A stretch of DNA of 64,000 nt from positions 372,001-436,000 of the forward strand of contig JAIVFJ010000011.1 in assembly GCA_025765615.1 (NCBI GenBank), in the 5' to 3' direction. The position numbers were made by a program, and so were the translations under genes. Under the pieces are notes generated by a model, which was not told the origin of the DNA, made no database searches, and saw only the letters and a list, made by a program, of their open reading frames with translations. Below are positions 43,755-56,500 of the stretch, piece after piece (the first letter of the stretch is position 1; every line of letters starts with the position of its first letter). This DNA is from Zopfochytrium polystomum. Lineage: Eukaryota > Chytridiomycota > Chytridiomycetes > Chytridiales > Chytridiaceae.

Positions 43755-46700
43755 ATGGTGGTGGTGGACTGGGAGGAGGAGGAGCAGTGGGACGCGGAGC
43801 AGATCGGAGCGGGCGAGAGGCCGACGTCGGTGGTGGTGGAGGGTGGTGGTCGCGGCGATGGCGTTGCTGGTTTCGGCGTGGTGGGTAACGTCTCCTCGGC
43901 CGCCGATGGCCGGGTGCGCCGCCTGTCCGGTGCTCACGATCGGAGCCCCCCTGGTAACCGCAGAACTTTTGGACCGCAACCACCACAAGCCATCGCGGAA
44001 GCTGCACACGGGAGTGGGCCGTACGACGGCGCTTCGTGGAATGCCGCGGTTGTTGACGGACCGCTGAACATCGCCGGCCGCGGCTGGGACGGTTGGTGTG
44101 AACAGCGCCCCCCTCATCCACACCAGCGTCAGCTCCACCCCCGACCGGTTCCTCAAGTCAGCTTTCACCATCGACGGTCAGTTTCTCCGCGCAACAGCAG
44201 CGCTGCACACTCAGACTTTTACTCGGCGCCACCTTACACCAGCAGCGATTGCAACAGCGTTCCTCCCCCATCTCGTTCTGTGATGTCGTCATCAACAAGA
44301 TGGCCCAGAGCAGAAGAGGAAGGAGGTTGGAAATCACCCTACGAGCGGGACGTACCGACGGCGAGCAGATGGCCGCCAAACCTTGCGGAAGCGGCGGTTC
44401 ATCCATTTGACTCATATAGCGATCTTCATCGACCGTATCACAACCACGGCTTGCCGCCAGCACGATCACAGCAGATCCACCGGTTCTCCGATTCATCTGC
44501 TCACACCTCATCTGAACCCCACTATTTCCTCCCAGAAGGCGGCTCTCTGAACGCCCCCATGATTGTTCCCTCATCCCGCCCCCGACTTCTTTTCGATCGA
44601 CAGCAGCATCCCGACTTCGCGAACAGCCGTTTTATAGAGCGGCAGCAAATGAGCGAAGATGGCAACCAATCTGTCGGGGCGTCTCCAGCCTCTTCCTGGG
44701 TTGCGGCCATGAAGCTGCGATCCCGGGCCGCCACGGCTTCCGACAGCGATGCTACTCGCACAGGCTCCCAGCGTGAAAGTTTGCCCTCTGATGCCCACTA
44801 CGAACTCTTTTCCCGCTCGAGTATTGTAGGTTTAGCGCCGTCCCCAGGTCGAGGTGTTCACGATGACCTCCATCAACACAGTCATGGCATGGGCATGCCT
44901 CTGTCTGTTGCACCACCTTTTGCGAACAAGCAGATTTCGCCATCGACCCACCTGCGGCGGTCCCATCATTCTGGTCCCGCTGCGTATTATGGACCATCAA
45001 CTGCTAGCTCAACCCCACGTCGGCATGTCGACTATGGAATAGCTGCACCCCGCTTCTCCCCTTCCTATTGGCCCAATTCGCAAAGAACCGCTGCCAGCAC
45101 TCCAAACCTTGGAAAATTCAGCGGACGGGGTATGGATGAAGTGGCTTCGCTAGGTGCCCAATTCCAACCGCCAGTAGGCGAGCAGTTTGCTTCGACGGAC
45201 CCCGACGAGAGCGCATTGCTGGCTGTCGCCAGGCAGCAAGGTCAAAGTCGTCACAGTGACTACCGACCTCAGTTGCCGGCCAGGTACCACCCCTACGGTG
45301 ACCGACGTCCGCCTTCTCCGTCTGTGTTGCCTGCCACTCAGGATTTGTGGCACGCGGCGCCCAAATCCGAAAACTCTTGGGCGAATGCAACACATTCGGA
45401 AGACACTGAGGACGCACCACACCCATCTATGGCGTTTCCACAACCGGCCGCTTTCGATATAGGCACTAACTTTCCTCGTAGAGGATCAGTCGCAAGTCTT
45501 TGCCACCCTTCTTCGCCATGGGCCGCCGAACAGCGTTTGCACCAAGCCGCTCGACAGCACTCTTTAGAACTGAATGGTGGAAGCAAAGAGATTTCGCAAT
45601 CTGCTGGTACTTTGGCTGAGAACACAGAGTATCCTGATAAAGCGATGATAGTTTCGGGAACTGAGCCCGTCGACCCAGGGTTGGATAAGACGGACAACGC
45701 CAATAGTGCGGAATTGAATGGTACAGCGTCACCCGTCGGAAGCAGAAACGCAAGCACCGTTGAGGGCGGGCATTGTAGGACACCGCAACCCGTCGAGCCG
45801 TCCACAGCAAACACCCCACGAGTAGCCACGCCCTTCGAAGTGGAACCCGACCATTTAGACCACAGCAGCAACGAAAACAGCAATAATGATACCAAAAACA
45901 ACGAGATCAGCAGTAACAAGACGAACGACAACTTAAACACGAATGACAGCACAAGTAACAACAACAGTAATACTGACACCAACCCAATGTCATTAATGCA
46001 GCTCGCAGTGGCCTTTGGCGAGGGAAGTCCGTTGCTTGCAGTGGCACCTAAGCCCGCTGGTGGCTCAACTGTTGTTGCTCCGGCTGCTATCGCCATTGCA
46101 GCCCCAGTGCTAGCCGCGTCACGTACCTCCCGGTCGTCTTCATCAGCGGCGCTACTTTCTTCGTCTTCGGCGCTATCTGCATCAGACTTGTTCACGAACG
46201 TCGCTCCTCCTGCTGGCTGGAGGAAGCGAACGCGTGCAGCTGTCGCGGCTGCCGTTGCAGCAACGGCTGGCTTGTCGCCGTCAATCAAAGGAACTGTCAG
46301 CAGCACCAGCAGCAGCAGTCGGTCATTGTCGACTCCGGGGGGCGCCACAAGCAGCGATGACGCCGGGATGCAGAAGAACTTGTTCGCGCGCGCGGCGGCC
46401 GTAGGCAGCGACTTGAACATTGCAAACGGCGACGATGACGGCGGCGGCGAGAACGAGTCACTGGAGAATACGGCGTTGGCGGCCGCTGCTGCAGAGGAAG
46501 ATCAGGACCCGCACATGGACCCTATTACCTTGCGGAGAAAGAGAAACGCAGAAGCAGCAAGGCGAACTCGGCTTAGGAAACTTCAGACGGTAAGGGTTGG
46601 CGCGGGAGGAGCTTTCAGCAGAATGTGTATTTATCTTCCCCTGCACTTGCAAAATCGCATCTGCTTTCTCTTTCCGTTTCTCTTTACGCATTGGTGCTCG

Positions 46701-47023
46701 CTGTGGATGCTGACGAGTCTCTTGTTCTCTCTTGCGATCGTGACTCACTCATAAACACGCAATTGTGGGCTCCCCTTGACCGACCTTTGCACGGACATTA
46801 CGGCGCACTTTGTTTTGTTTTCCAGGTCCAGCACTACCAGGAGCTTTGCGAAAAGCTCGAACAAGACAACCTCCGGCTCGCTGCCGAGATGGTGGTTGTG
46901 GTTCGCACGCGCGACCGGCTGGCGGCGGAAAACGAAGCCCTGCACGAGCGGCTACGAATCATGGAGGCGCGGTTGCAGCTCGAGGTTGGCGGCGGCCGTG
47001 GCGAGGGCGAGAGCGCTGGCTGA
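43755..47023 (+). CDS. bZIP transcription factor (paralogue 2)
   Basis: Exon 1 (43755-46589) encodes a long disordered Ser/Pro/His/Asn-rich region. Its only distinctive parts are an acidic stretch (GDDDGGGENES) just before the basic region, RRKRNAEAARRTRLRKLQT. A phase-0 intron (46590-46825) separates this from the zipper, VQHYQELCEKLEQDNLRL ... LAAENEALHERLRIMEARL, ending at TGA 47021-47023. The intron interrupts the bZIP at the same residue and phase as in paralogue 1, and the eight residues after the junction align (Cys at the eighth position in both). The long N-terminus would be the regulatory or activation region. Targets are unknown. Confidence 0.88.
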
Positions 47024-47132
47024 TAGCTGTGTGTGTCGGGCAGGGCTGAGAGGCTTTTGGTGTCGTGAGGTGGGGTGGAAGACGCTGATTGAGTGCGCTG
47101 GACTCTGGCGCGTCCTGGCCCCCCGCATTACA

Positions 47133-47163
<31 letters not shown>

Positions 47164-47706
47164 GTTCCCTTGGACTTTCCAACCTGTCGTTCGTTTTCCC
47201 CTCATTCCCTTTTTCCCTTCACTAAGTTATAAGACGTTTCGAACGTTTTTGCGGATGGTGCCCGAGGTGGACGCAGCGAGGCGGACGTGTGTGTCCCGCT
47301 CTATTGGTGGCCACCTTCCTTTCCCACATATACACACTCCGCCTACCCTCCCTTCCTCCCTTATTAATCATTTCGTGCAGGTAGTATCTTCTCAATTCCC
47401 TTCCCGCTCCAACCCCTCCCTACTGAGTTCCGTCAATAGAGCCGCCAGAAGCAGCCCTCGAGGGATAAGTTTGTTTTTTTTTTTTTTTTTTTTTTCTTTT
47501 CATTTTTCTCATCCGCCGGGCGAATAATTATTGGAGTGTTGCGTTCCTGGTGCGTTCCTGGGACTCCTCTTAAGCGTCCTTGCGATCTCAAAATGAAGTG
47601 TTGACTCGGGCAGCGACTGTCAATAGGGTAGCATTGCCAGCCATGAGGGAAGAAAAATCAACTACGGCGGTGGATCCAGTGCCAAAAGATTTATTTGTTT
47701 TAATTC
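47024..47706. other. 3' region of bZIP 2 and spacer
   Basis: T runs lie at 47136-47163 and 47472-47495; no gene is supported. Confidence 0.5.
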
Positions 47707-47934
47707 ATGGTTTTCTATCAATGGGTTTTGGCAGAGCACTTTGCGAAGAAGTGGTTGCAAGCTTTGCGTCTGGTGGGCGAAAAAGAAATTGAACAAGCCA
47801 TGATCGAGGGGAAATGGGGCAGTCGGAACGATCTTCACGCGGACGACCCGGCCGCCACCGTAGTCCCAGCCCAGACGACGAGGCTGCTGACTGCCGGCCT
47901 GGCAACTGCCGCTGGCTTGATACGCGAAACGTAG
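47707..47934 (+). CDS. short open frame, uncertain
   Basis: A 75-residue frame with a charged, helix-prone middle (AEHFAKKWLQALRLVGEKEIEQ) and a hydrophobic C-terminus (LLTAGLATAAGLI). A splice from an upstream small exon (for example the frame starting MREEKSTTAVDP near 47643) through the TTTTGGCAG acceptor at 47732 is possible. It looks less biased than random frames, but I recognise no family. Confidence 0.35.
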   Translation: MVFYQWVLAEHFAKKWLQALRLVGEKEIEQAMIEGKWGSRNDLHADDPAATVVPAQTTRLLTAGLATAAGLIRET

Positions 47935-47969
47935 TCACCTTGTGATAGGGGTAGTTTAGTTTTTGGTTC

Positions 47970-49320
47970 TCACATCATTATCGTCGCCGGTTCAACGAGC
48001 AACACACACCCCCCCGCACACCAACGCAATGCAATAACCGCCCCTCGAGCTACACGCGTTGCACAACGGCAAAAGCATACGCAAAAATTCTTTAAATAGA
48101 AAAATAACCCACCATTCAGGATGTCGTAGTGCCCGACCCACGACTTGGACAGCCCCTCTCCGGCGCCGCCCGGCCCGCCCGCCGCCACCTCCCGTCGCCG
48201 CCGCAGCGACCCCTCGGCCGCGGTGACCGCCGCCGCCCCCGACGACGAGGAGGAGGACGACGACGACGACGACGACGACGACGACTTGGACGACGCCGAC
48301 GCCGACGACGACGACCACGCGGCGCCGCCGCCCGCCGGCCCTCCGTAGCTGAACCGCTTCCGTCGCGCGACCGCACCGACACCCGGCGCGGCCGTCGCCA
48401 CCGCCACGTCGCTAGCGCCGCCGCCGGCAACACCCCCTCCTCCAACACCTCCGCCGCCACCGCCGCCGCCTCCACCGGTTCCCGTCGCCATCATCCACCC
48501 AGACACCCCGACCCGCTCGACCCCGACGCACGGCAGGCACGGCATGTCGCTCCGCACCGCCGCCACCGCCCCGCCGCCCCCCGCCGCCACACACGAAGCA
48601 CCCGCAGTCTCGCCGCCGCCGACGCCGCCGCCGCCGGTGCCTCCAGAGACGGTCGGAGTCCGCGGCGGGTGGCCCTTGCGCCCGGGCGGCAGGTACGCCG
48701 TCAGCCGGATCCCCGCCGCAGGCGCTGCCACCGCCGCCGCCGCCGCTGCCGCCGCGGCCGCATGGTGCAGGTCGGCCGCACGCCCCGCCCGCGTCTCGGG
48801 CCGCGAAGACGACGGTGCCCACGCCGTCGACGCCGTCGTTCCGGGACGCGACAGCGGCGGCGGCGGCGGCGCGGCGGGCAGGCCGCTTCCGCCGTCGGCG
48901 CCGACGTAGGGCAGGTACGAGTCGCGAAAGGTCGTCGACAGCGGTTCGTACGAAAAATACGACGGCGGCGGCGTTTTCGGCGGAGTTGTTGTTGTTGGTG
49001 GCGGTGGGTGGCCCGCGGTCGTGGTGGCGGACTGTAGAGAAGAGGTATTGGTATGGATTGGGGGGGGGGTGAGGGTGGGGGGTGAGGGTGGGGGGTGTGG
49101 ATTGAGTTTTCGCTGTTAGGTTCATCCGTTGAGAGCGGGGGAGCAGGGAGCACTTCATGGCGGGTCGCCTTCCCAAAAAAATTACGGACCTCGCTACTGC
49201 CGCCGCCGCCGCGACTGCCGATTGGCTGCCAGTTCCCGACGGCCATGAACCCTCGCACGTCGCAGATTCGCTGGTACTCGGGTCGTTTCCGCCCGCTTGG
49301 GGACTGGCGCTGTGTGTGTG

Positions 49321-49365
<45 letters not shown>

Positions 49366-49891
49366 TGGTTGGGTTTTTTTTTTCGGTTTTTTTATTTTTT
49401 TATTTTTTTTATCACACCAAGGGTCAGATAGACACAGAAAAAATACCACGTGCTGCCTGTGCGTAGGCGCGCGCGCGTGTTGCCTTACCGGGTGTGATGT
49501 GTACGACAGCTCCGTGGTCGTGTGGTAGAGCAGGTCCAGGTTGACAAAGATCTGGCATCGGGTCGGTCGGCGGGTTAGGTGGGCGGTCCGGAGCACGGGT
49601 ATCGATGACGTGTATCGACGGGTGATGGGGAGTGAGGGAGGGAGGGAGGGAGGGAGGGAGTGAGACGCGCCGTGAGGCGAGCGAGTGAGGGGGCGCGCAG
49701 GAAGATCGAATTGAAATGGCGAGGGGGAAGCGGGGCAAAACAAGGTCAAGGTTTGCGATCGATGTCGCGTGTGCAGATCGCCCCTTTCTTTTTGTTCTTT
49801 TTTTTTTTCGCGTTACCCCTTGGTCCTTCAGCTGCTGCTGCTCTGGTGGAAACACCCTGTGGACGTGAGGGGGGCTGATTCGCGGGCCCAT
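47970..49891 (-). CDS. unrecognised protein with Gly/Ser/Ala-rich C-terminal half
   Basis: The gene starts at ATG 49891 (MGPRISPPHVHRVFPPEQQ). Short exons encode IFVNLDLLYHTTTELSYTSHP and RICDVRGFMAVGNWQPIGS, each bounded by good GT-AG sites (GTAACG near 49816, GTAAGG near 49493). A long exon then carries SYFSYEPLSTTFRDSYLPYVGADGG, Gly-rich runs, an R-K-R-F-S-Y motif and a long Ser run encoded by GAC/GTC repeats near 48240-48310. The last exon may splice at a GTGGGT donor near 48117 or read on to the stop at 47970. The conserved-looking part is the first 60 or so residues after the initial exon; I do not recognise it. Confidence 0.5.
49313..49362. repeat. (GT)n microsatellite
   Basis: GT dinucleotides inside a probable intron of the preceding gene. 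Confidence 0.9.
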
Positions 49892-50191
49892 GGGTCGTCG
49901 CCGTTTGGTTGGGGCAGGGTGAAGTGAGGCGAGATGGAGCGAAGCCGGCGGGGACGGTGACGTGGCAGTCGGCCCTCTGCTGGTCCTGTTCCTGTTGTCG
50001 CTATTTGGTTAAGTGCCGGCCGCGGTTGTTGCTCTCGGCGTTGTTGGCTGTCGTTGGCCACTTGTTAGTCATCGTCTCGAAATAGCCGATTCCATATGTG
50101 GTGCGTAACTCCTCTGAACACAGGAAGCGAGAAGAACCCTCGAGAGCGTGGATCTGGAACCTTGTTCGTCAGGCACCCATACACAGTGCGC

Positions 50192-50244
<53 letters not shown>

Positions 50245-50495
50245 CAGTCACGAACACATCCACTCCCACCTAGCTTTCACTCCACTCTTGCTCTCGAAAC
50301 TGCTCGGTCAACTTTCGGTCCTCTCAGGGACAGTGTCGGCTTTCAGGCTTCACACTCATGCAGAACCCAGTACAATCTCTCTGTTTCACTTCGCTTCGTC
50401 TTTTTCTTCAAATGCGTAACCAGGAGGAATGCGGAAAACAGAGTTGGGAACCAGACCAGTGGGGAGCGGCGGAAAAGAAGCAAAATCAAAAGGTA
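49892..50495. other. spacer with (AC)n microsatellite
   Basis: AC repeat at 50193-50238. The open frames across it are repeat artefacts. It contains the upstream region of the unrecognised minus-strand gene. Confidence 0.6.
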
Positions 50496-51860
50496 TTAAC
50501 GCGCCGACGGGGTGCCGGCGGCGGGTGTCGCAGCAGCCGCCTTTTGCTGCGGGCCGGCTTGTTTGGACACGTTCACGTCTCCGAACCGAACCACCAGCTC
50601 CACTCCGCGTCTGTAGAACGCGGCGGCCCACGGCGGCATCCGCGGGTTCTCAAAAAGGCCGTCCAGGCGCCTCTGCAGCTCCCCAAACGCCTCCCGCGTC
50701 AGCGGCGAAAAGAAAAACCGGAACCGCAAAAATATCGCAAACAGCACGGGCGCAAACAGGCTGACCGTGCCCGTCAGCACGAAAAGCGTCAAGTACGGCA
50801 TGATCAGCCAGACCTCGAGATACGCGACGAGGCGGAGCCCGTGGGGTTGGTACGTCTGGGAGAATTTGCGCATCGCCGGCGCCACTTTATTCGTGATCGT
50901 CGAGTGCAGCGGGCTCGTTTGGGGAACCAGGACGGGCAGGATTTCGGCGCGGGTGTAGTTGATGGTGTGGAAGAAGGAAAAGACTGCAAACGGTAGCAGG
51001 GTGACTGGAATTATGATCAAATCGGAAAACCGGGCGGACACTACGTCAAGACGATTGCATTCAGCAGAAAGGGATGTCAATACATACCCCAAACCGGCCT
51101 AGACGAGAGCCACATGAGTGCAAGGAGGAGGTACTGCGTGTTCTCGTCCATCCATGCCCGCTGCAAATAAGCACGCTTGATCTGAGGAATCTACTTGCCG
51201 ATCCCCGAGAACGAAGGTGGGGGAATGCATCAGTCAAGTGCGCCAACAACCACGGGATGCTTGGACCTACCCCGTGCGCTTTGATCAGAATGACGCCATA
51301 GGACAGCAGCACCGCCCAAAGCGCCTTCCAGTATCCCCTTCCTCCACCGCTTAGGAATCGGGAGTAGGCGATGTAGTATGTGCTTTGGAAAACTGAAGCA
51401 GGGTTTTTTTGATCAGTTTGCGCTGCCGTCGGGAAGGAGGAGCACGAACGACAAACCGTACCTGTGATTGCATGACCCAAAAACCAAAGGACTGGGTGGG
51501 GAAGGAGCAGAACGATTGGATCAATCTACGACGGTTTGGAAGGATGCCTGGCGCGTCGCTTGCCGAGGCGCGACGAAGCACTTACATCTGGCCATCGAAG
51601 TACAAAAGTAAGTAAGCGGCACTGTCAGCTCCCGAAAAGGACCCCTTGGGCACCAAAAGAAGCAGCAGAAGCACAGCAAGCCCACCCTCGCCCCCCCTCG
51701 CCCCCCTCGCCCTCCTCGACCGAAGAAGTGTGAGACTCAACTGCAGGGACATTGCCATCTTCGAGATGCGGGCCGTGAGCGGAGGAGGGGCCTGCGATTG
51801 CGCGTTGGCGGCGGTGTCGGCTGCTGCTGCTGCTGCTGCTGCGGGCGACGAGGCCGACAT
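50496..51860 (-). CDS. POM33: Tts1/Pom33 (TMEM33 family) membrane protein
   Basis: Family members shape ER tubules and the nuclear envelope around pores. Exons I can place are 51860 to about 51602 (MSASSP leader and a hydrophobic segment), a short exon near 51500-51445, about 51392-51272 (STYYIAYSRF ... ALWAVLLSYGVILIKAHG), 51160-51088 (RAWMDENTQYLLLALMWLSSRPVW) and 51004-50496. The last holds TLLPFAVFSFFHTINYTR, VAYLEVWLIMPYLTLFVLTG, LFAPVLFAIFLRFRFFFSP and LTREAFGELQ. These motifs and about four helices match the family order. The phase of the two N-terminal junctions is ambiguous. The C-terminus is Ala/Gln-rich. Confidence 0.85.
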
Positions 51861-52246
51861 GGCTGAATAGGGTGAAAGGAAAAATTTCGGGCTGAGCTCG
51901 ACTCCAGAGGCGGCGCCCCTCCCTTACCCCCCGTGCCCCCGTCGTACAAATGTACATGCATCCATCATAAAAAAACCGGCGACGATTGTGGATTGGGTGT
52001 GCAGCAGGCCGCGCGCTACAGCTGTTGACATTACATGCGGTGCCGACGGCCACCCAGAGCTACTACATTCTCGAGAGCTGTGCCGCCGCCTGCCCGGAAT
52101 GAAATGTCTTTACTACAACTGGGCGCGTGAGGCGACACTTGGCTGCCACAGCCAAGGAGGGCTACCCAAATCAAATATCTAGTTCCTGCCAACCCGTACC
52201 CAAAAAAAAAAAAATTAAAATAAAATAAAATAAAAATACATCCGTG

Positions 52247-52578
52247 CACAGCGAACCTACCTTGAGGGTAACCCGCTGGAAAACCCAAAAATTGCAATTA
52301 GAAATCCCGATTAGATCGTGTAACACTGGCTACGCAGCTTTCACCGGGTAGGCGTCGGATTTTCCTCGGATTAGATCTGACGATTGTGGCTTGGCCAGGG
52401 TGTCGGAAACAGTCAGTTCTTCGAACCACAAAATTTTGGAAACCTGGCTCTGGACAGCTGAAAGCAGAACCACCAAACACAATCCGAGGCAATCCAGTTC
52501 AGCTCACTATTCAGGGGCAGATTGTTGCGGATTTTTTGCCAGTTTACCCTCGGATTCACGCCGGATAGGTTCGCTGTG
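52247..52578. mobile_element. CACTA-like MITE
   Basis: 13-bp perfect inverted ends CACAGCGAACCTA, with GTG directly repeated outside (52244-52246 and 52579-52581). It has several internal CTCGGATT/AATCCGAGG motifs in both orientations, as in subterminal repeats. No ORF. Assignment to CACTA/EnSpm is tentative. Confidence 0.55.
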
Positions 52579-52672
52579 GTGTACATAGAAAATGAAAAAA
52601 AAGCTCATCAACATTGTAGGATGGGCAGTGAATGTTGCCATTCTGCCACGCCTTCCCAGGCACAGATATTAA

Positions 52673-52891
52673 GGCCCTGTTCGGCGCCCCTTGCCCCTTC
52701 CAGCCTCAATTTTTTGTTCGTGATTTTTCAGGTTGGAAAAAGGTGGAGGTTGTTTCAGAGAAGAACAGACACTTTTTTTCCTGTGCATTGCGTTTGTCTG
52801 TTTTGGAATCAAGGCCTGTGTTTCCGTTTGGTAATGTTTTGTCGAAAAATAACGAGAAAGGCGGGGGCGCAGGAAGCCGCCGAACAGGCCC
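52673..52891. mobile_element. Tourist-type (PIF/Harbinger) MITE
   Basis: 219 bp. The ends GGCCCTGTTCGGCGCC and GGGCCTGTTCGGCGGC (right end reversed) match at 14 of 16, resembling the Tourist GGGCCTGTTYGG terminus. TAA is directly repeated at 52670-52672 and 52892-52894. Confidence 0.65.
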
Positions 52892-53516
52892 TAATGTTGC
52901 ACAAGAACAAGAAGGCTGCCGCAAAATTTTGTGGGCAGCGCGAAAAACTCGTGCGGGCGAACGAACGCATCATCATCATCATCATCATCAAAAACAAAAC
53001 CATCAAATAATTAAGATGGATTTTTCCAAAAATGTATAAAAAGATTCTCTTTCTGTCAGGTCGGAACGACATTTTGGGCCTCAACAAAGGAGAGTGGTTT
53101 CAGGGATGAAAGTTTTGAAAAGATGTAAAAAGAAAAGAGAAAAAATAAAATAAAAAAGAAAACAAAAAAGAAGAAGACATCCCCAAAAAGGGAAGAAGCC
53201 AGTTTTGGGTCCGTTCTCCACCCACACCACAGGCCCCCATCAAGCGAGCCCGCTCCCTTCAAATCGGTAGATCGACTGGACCGCCGGGAGATGCGCCGCG
53301 TCTCGTCCTGTTCCTTAGAAACACCGCCGAGGGATGGAATCGTCGAGGCGAATAGAATGAGCGGCCGCGAGACCGGGACCCCACACGACCAGTCCAGATC
53401 GGTCCTTCCACCTCCTCCTTCCTCCTCCTCGTCAGCCTCTCGTCGAATGAATATTGCCTTCTCCGGTCTCTCCCGCGTTTGAGAGCTAAACGGTTTTTCT
53501 TACTCGCAGGGGCCAA

Positions 53517-56500
53517 ATGGGAGCCGGCACGCTGGTGACGATAAAGTTTGGAGAAAAGTCCAAAAAGATCAAGGTCACTCCGTCCGACTCTTACGATGAG
53601 ATCCTCCAACGAGTGGCGAAGAGTTTCAACGTCGCCGCCGTGGAGGTCCAATACGAGGACCCCGCTGACGGCCAGATATACATCCTGAGCCCCGACGAGG
53701 ATGTCTCCGATGTTTTGACCCACAATTACAAGTGGAAGGTCAGTAAAGTGCCTGTTGGCTGTGAGAACTCTTCTTCGCCGTCAACCTTGTCCCGCCCGAT
53801 AGCTGACCTCGGGCAAATCCCATTTTGCAGGCGATCGATATCAGTAGAGCGGCGGAGGCTGAAGCCAAGCGCATACCCAGCGTCGATGCTCACGCTGCTC
53901 CCGCGGCCGAGGAGGTCAATGCTGACTTCGTTCGAAACGAAGAATTTGATACGACGGTGGCTGTTACACCCAAAAAAGGTGAAAGAAAAAAAAAGAAAAG
54001 TCGAGGAACAAAATTGTTAACAATTATGGTGCTTTCGATAGCAGAAACGTGGACCACCCTCATTCCTTCCCACTGGCACTGCAAAACCGAAGTCCAAAAA
54101 CACCCTTTCTACATCAGGTATTCGCACAAAATGCAGCTTTTTATATTTTTCTCAATCCAAGCTATCCATTCCATAACCAAACAGCTACTCTGAATCCTCG
54201 GAAGCAGTCGTTGCAAAGCATCTGTTTTATGCGCTGAAACTAGCTCTCATTCGCGAAGATGGACGGGTCAAGCTTCAGGAAGAAGCACGAATGAGCGGCC
54301 AGCATCCATTTCTCGATTCAATGTGTTTGCCTGACGGAGAAAGGTGGGGGATAAACTCGATGGCGGGACTCTTCCATTCAAGTGTGATCATCGTGCTGTG
54401 CTCTGCTGAGGCGATGGAGAATATGAAGAAAGCAGACACGCAACCAGACAATGTCCTTCTGGAGGTATGTTCTTCTTGTTCCCTTCAAAAACTACTTTGG
54501 TGCTGAACTTTTATTTTATTTTATTTTATTTTATTTTTTTGCTCTCAGTGGGAGCTGGCCCTCCAGTTGCATGAAGAAATAGGTCTTTCAATCTTGCCCA
54601 TTTTTCTCTCCAGCTATGTCGAAGCCACTCTTCCTGGTGGAAGGAAAAGCCGCCTGATTATGGAATTCAGTCATTTTGACCATAGCAAGTTCCCTGACAA
54701 GCTGCACTGTCATCCCTCCAGCCCTGGCCATCAGACAGTCTCTGAGACCGTCCAAAAGATCCTTGAGTTCAATGGTCCAATATTAAACCCAGACCCTGAT
54801 ATGTCAAGGTGAGTAGAAACGGGGGATCTGCGGTCGAAAGCTGGTTGACCAACATACTCCTACTCACACATTGCCAGAATTGTCATGGAGGCCAGAGAGG
54901 CGCACAACCGCCGCAAAAGCGCTGTTGGTGTTGTTGACCCCACCGTTCCAGCCACAAACATCGTTCTATCCCGATCTGAGTCACTGGAGCTGGAGAGCTG
55001 GCTGAATCCGTTCACAACCGAGATGGAAGATGAGCGGGATGCGCTCCTCCGCAACTTTTTACCCGGTACCAGGGATTGGCTTGTCCGCAGAGTTCTTCAA
55101 TTCCTATCGCCAGACGAGCCTGGCCGCACCAGCTCCAACAGAGTTATGTGGCTCCGAGGCGTCGCCGGTGTGGGCAAGAGTGTGATGGCTGCAGTCGTGT
55201 CGAGAGAGCTGCAGGCCTTGCACCTGCTCGGCGGCCTCTTCTTTTGCAAGCACGATGACGACCGACGGAGCAGCGCGCGCAACCTGGTCTTGACAGTAGC
55301 TCATGGACTCGCAAAATTCAGCGTGCAGTACGGCAACATCCTCCTTGAAGTGAAACGCGACAATCCGGACATCTTGTCGAAATCCGTGTTCGAAATCATG
55401 AGTGTGTTGATCTTGCAGCCTCTGGACAGGGTGTTTGAATCGAAAACGATGCGAAGACCGGTTGTGCTGATTGTGGACGCGCTGGATGAATGCGGGGTGA
55501 TCCACAAGAGGGCTGAAATTCTGCTGGTGTTCCAGGAGCTCAATCGTCGACTTCCTCCAAACGTCAAGATTTTGGTCTCTGGCAGACCAGAGGAGGATAT
55601 TGTCAAAGCTTTTGCAGAGCTTCCGACCGAGTCCATCGAGCCAACCGCAGAGGAAAATCTTCAGGACCAGATGCTTTTTGTCCGAAACTTTTTCGAGTCA
55701 TGCGGCGCTGACGAATCGGTTGTTGATAGAGGCTCCCGGATTCTCGTGGAAAAGTCCGCGGGGGTGTTTGTCTGGCTTGTGAGTGCTTGCAAATATCTCA
55801 GCGGCAGTGGGAGCGAGGCCATCACGCTGGATCAGATAAACGCGCTTCCTGAAGGAGATCAGCTGGACGGCAGTATTGACAATATGTACGATCGGATATT
55901 CGGTGGTATCTTTGACTCGCTCGGTCAGCCCAGCATAGAAAGCGTCTTTTGCAAAACACTGGCCCTCATCATTTTGGCGTACGAGCCGTTTTCTGCATCC
56001 GGAATCGTTTCACTGCTTGCCGACCACGAGTCGGAGAGTGTAATGCGGTGCATCCGACTGTTGGACCCAGTTCTCATTCTCGACTCGTCGACCAAGAAGA
56101 TCAGGATCTTTCACAAGTCGGTGAAAGATTACTTGACAGATCCCGCCCGGTGCAGGCACCCAAAAATTCAAATCGATGCCACGAGCTGGCACGCCAACAT
56201 TGCAGGCTGGTGCATCACAGCCCTGGACAGGAACCTCAAGTTCAATGTGTGCAACCTTCCGTACGCCTTTCACTCTGAGATCAAGGACTTTGCCGCCAGA
56301 GTCGAAAAGGGCATGGGCGAACACGTAAGGTACGCAGTGAGGCACTTTTGGGAGCACTGCACCGACTCTTCGACCGCGTGTGTGCCAGACGAGACGGCGC
56401 TGTCGGAAGGAGGCGCGACTGTGCACACTTTGACCGAGACGGACCATCAGGACAAGAAAGGCGGGCGGTTCAAAGGGCTGCACAAACTCAAGTTCTGGGC

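Larger units (their letters stand above)
51861..53516. other. intergenic region with two MITEs and possible NLR 5' UTR
   Basis: Apart from the elements at 52247-52578 and 52673-52891 it holds A-rich stretches, an ATC repeat near 52970-52989 and a probable 5'-UTR acceptor (TTACTCGCAG at 53500-53509) just before the NLR start. Confidence 0.55.

Noticed and set aside
43132..44067. Long frames rich in alternating Leu-Ser or Arg-Glu over CT/GA tracts (also near 4450, 37342, 38500)
   Set aside because: They are translations of dinucleotide microsatellites.
47580..47792. A 70-residue frame starting near the bZIP 2 3' end
   Set aside because: It has an alternative, non-ATG start and no recognisable product; only its downstream neighbour frame looks mildly protein-like.
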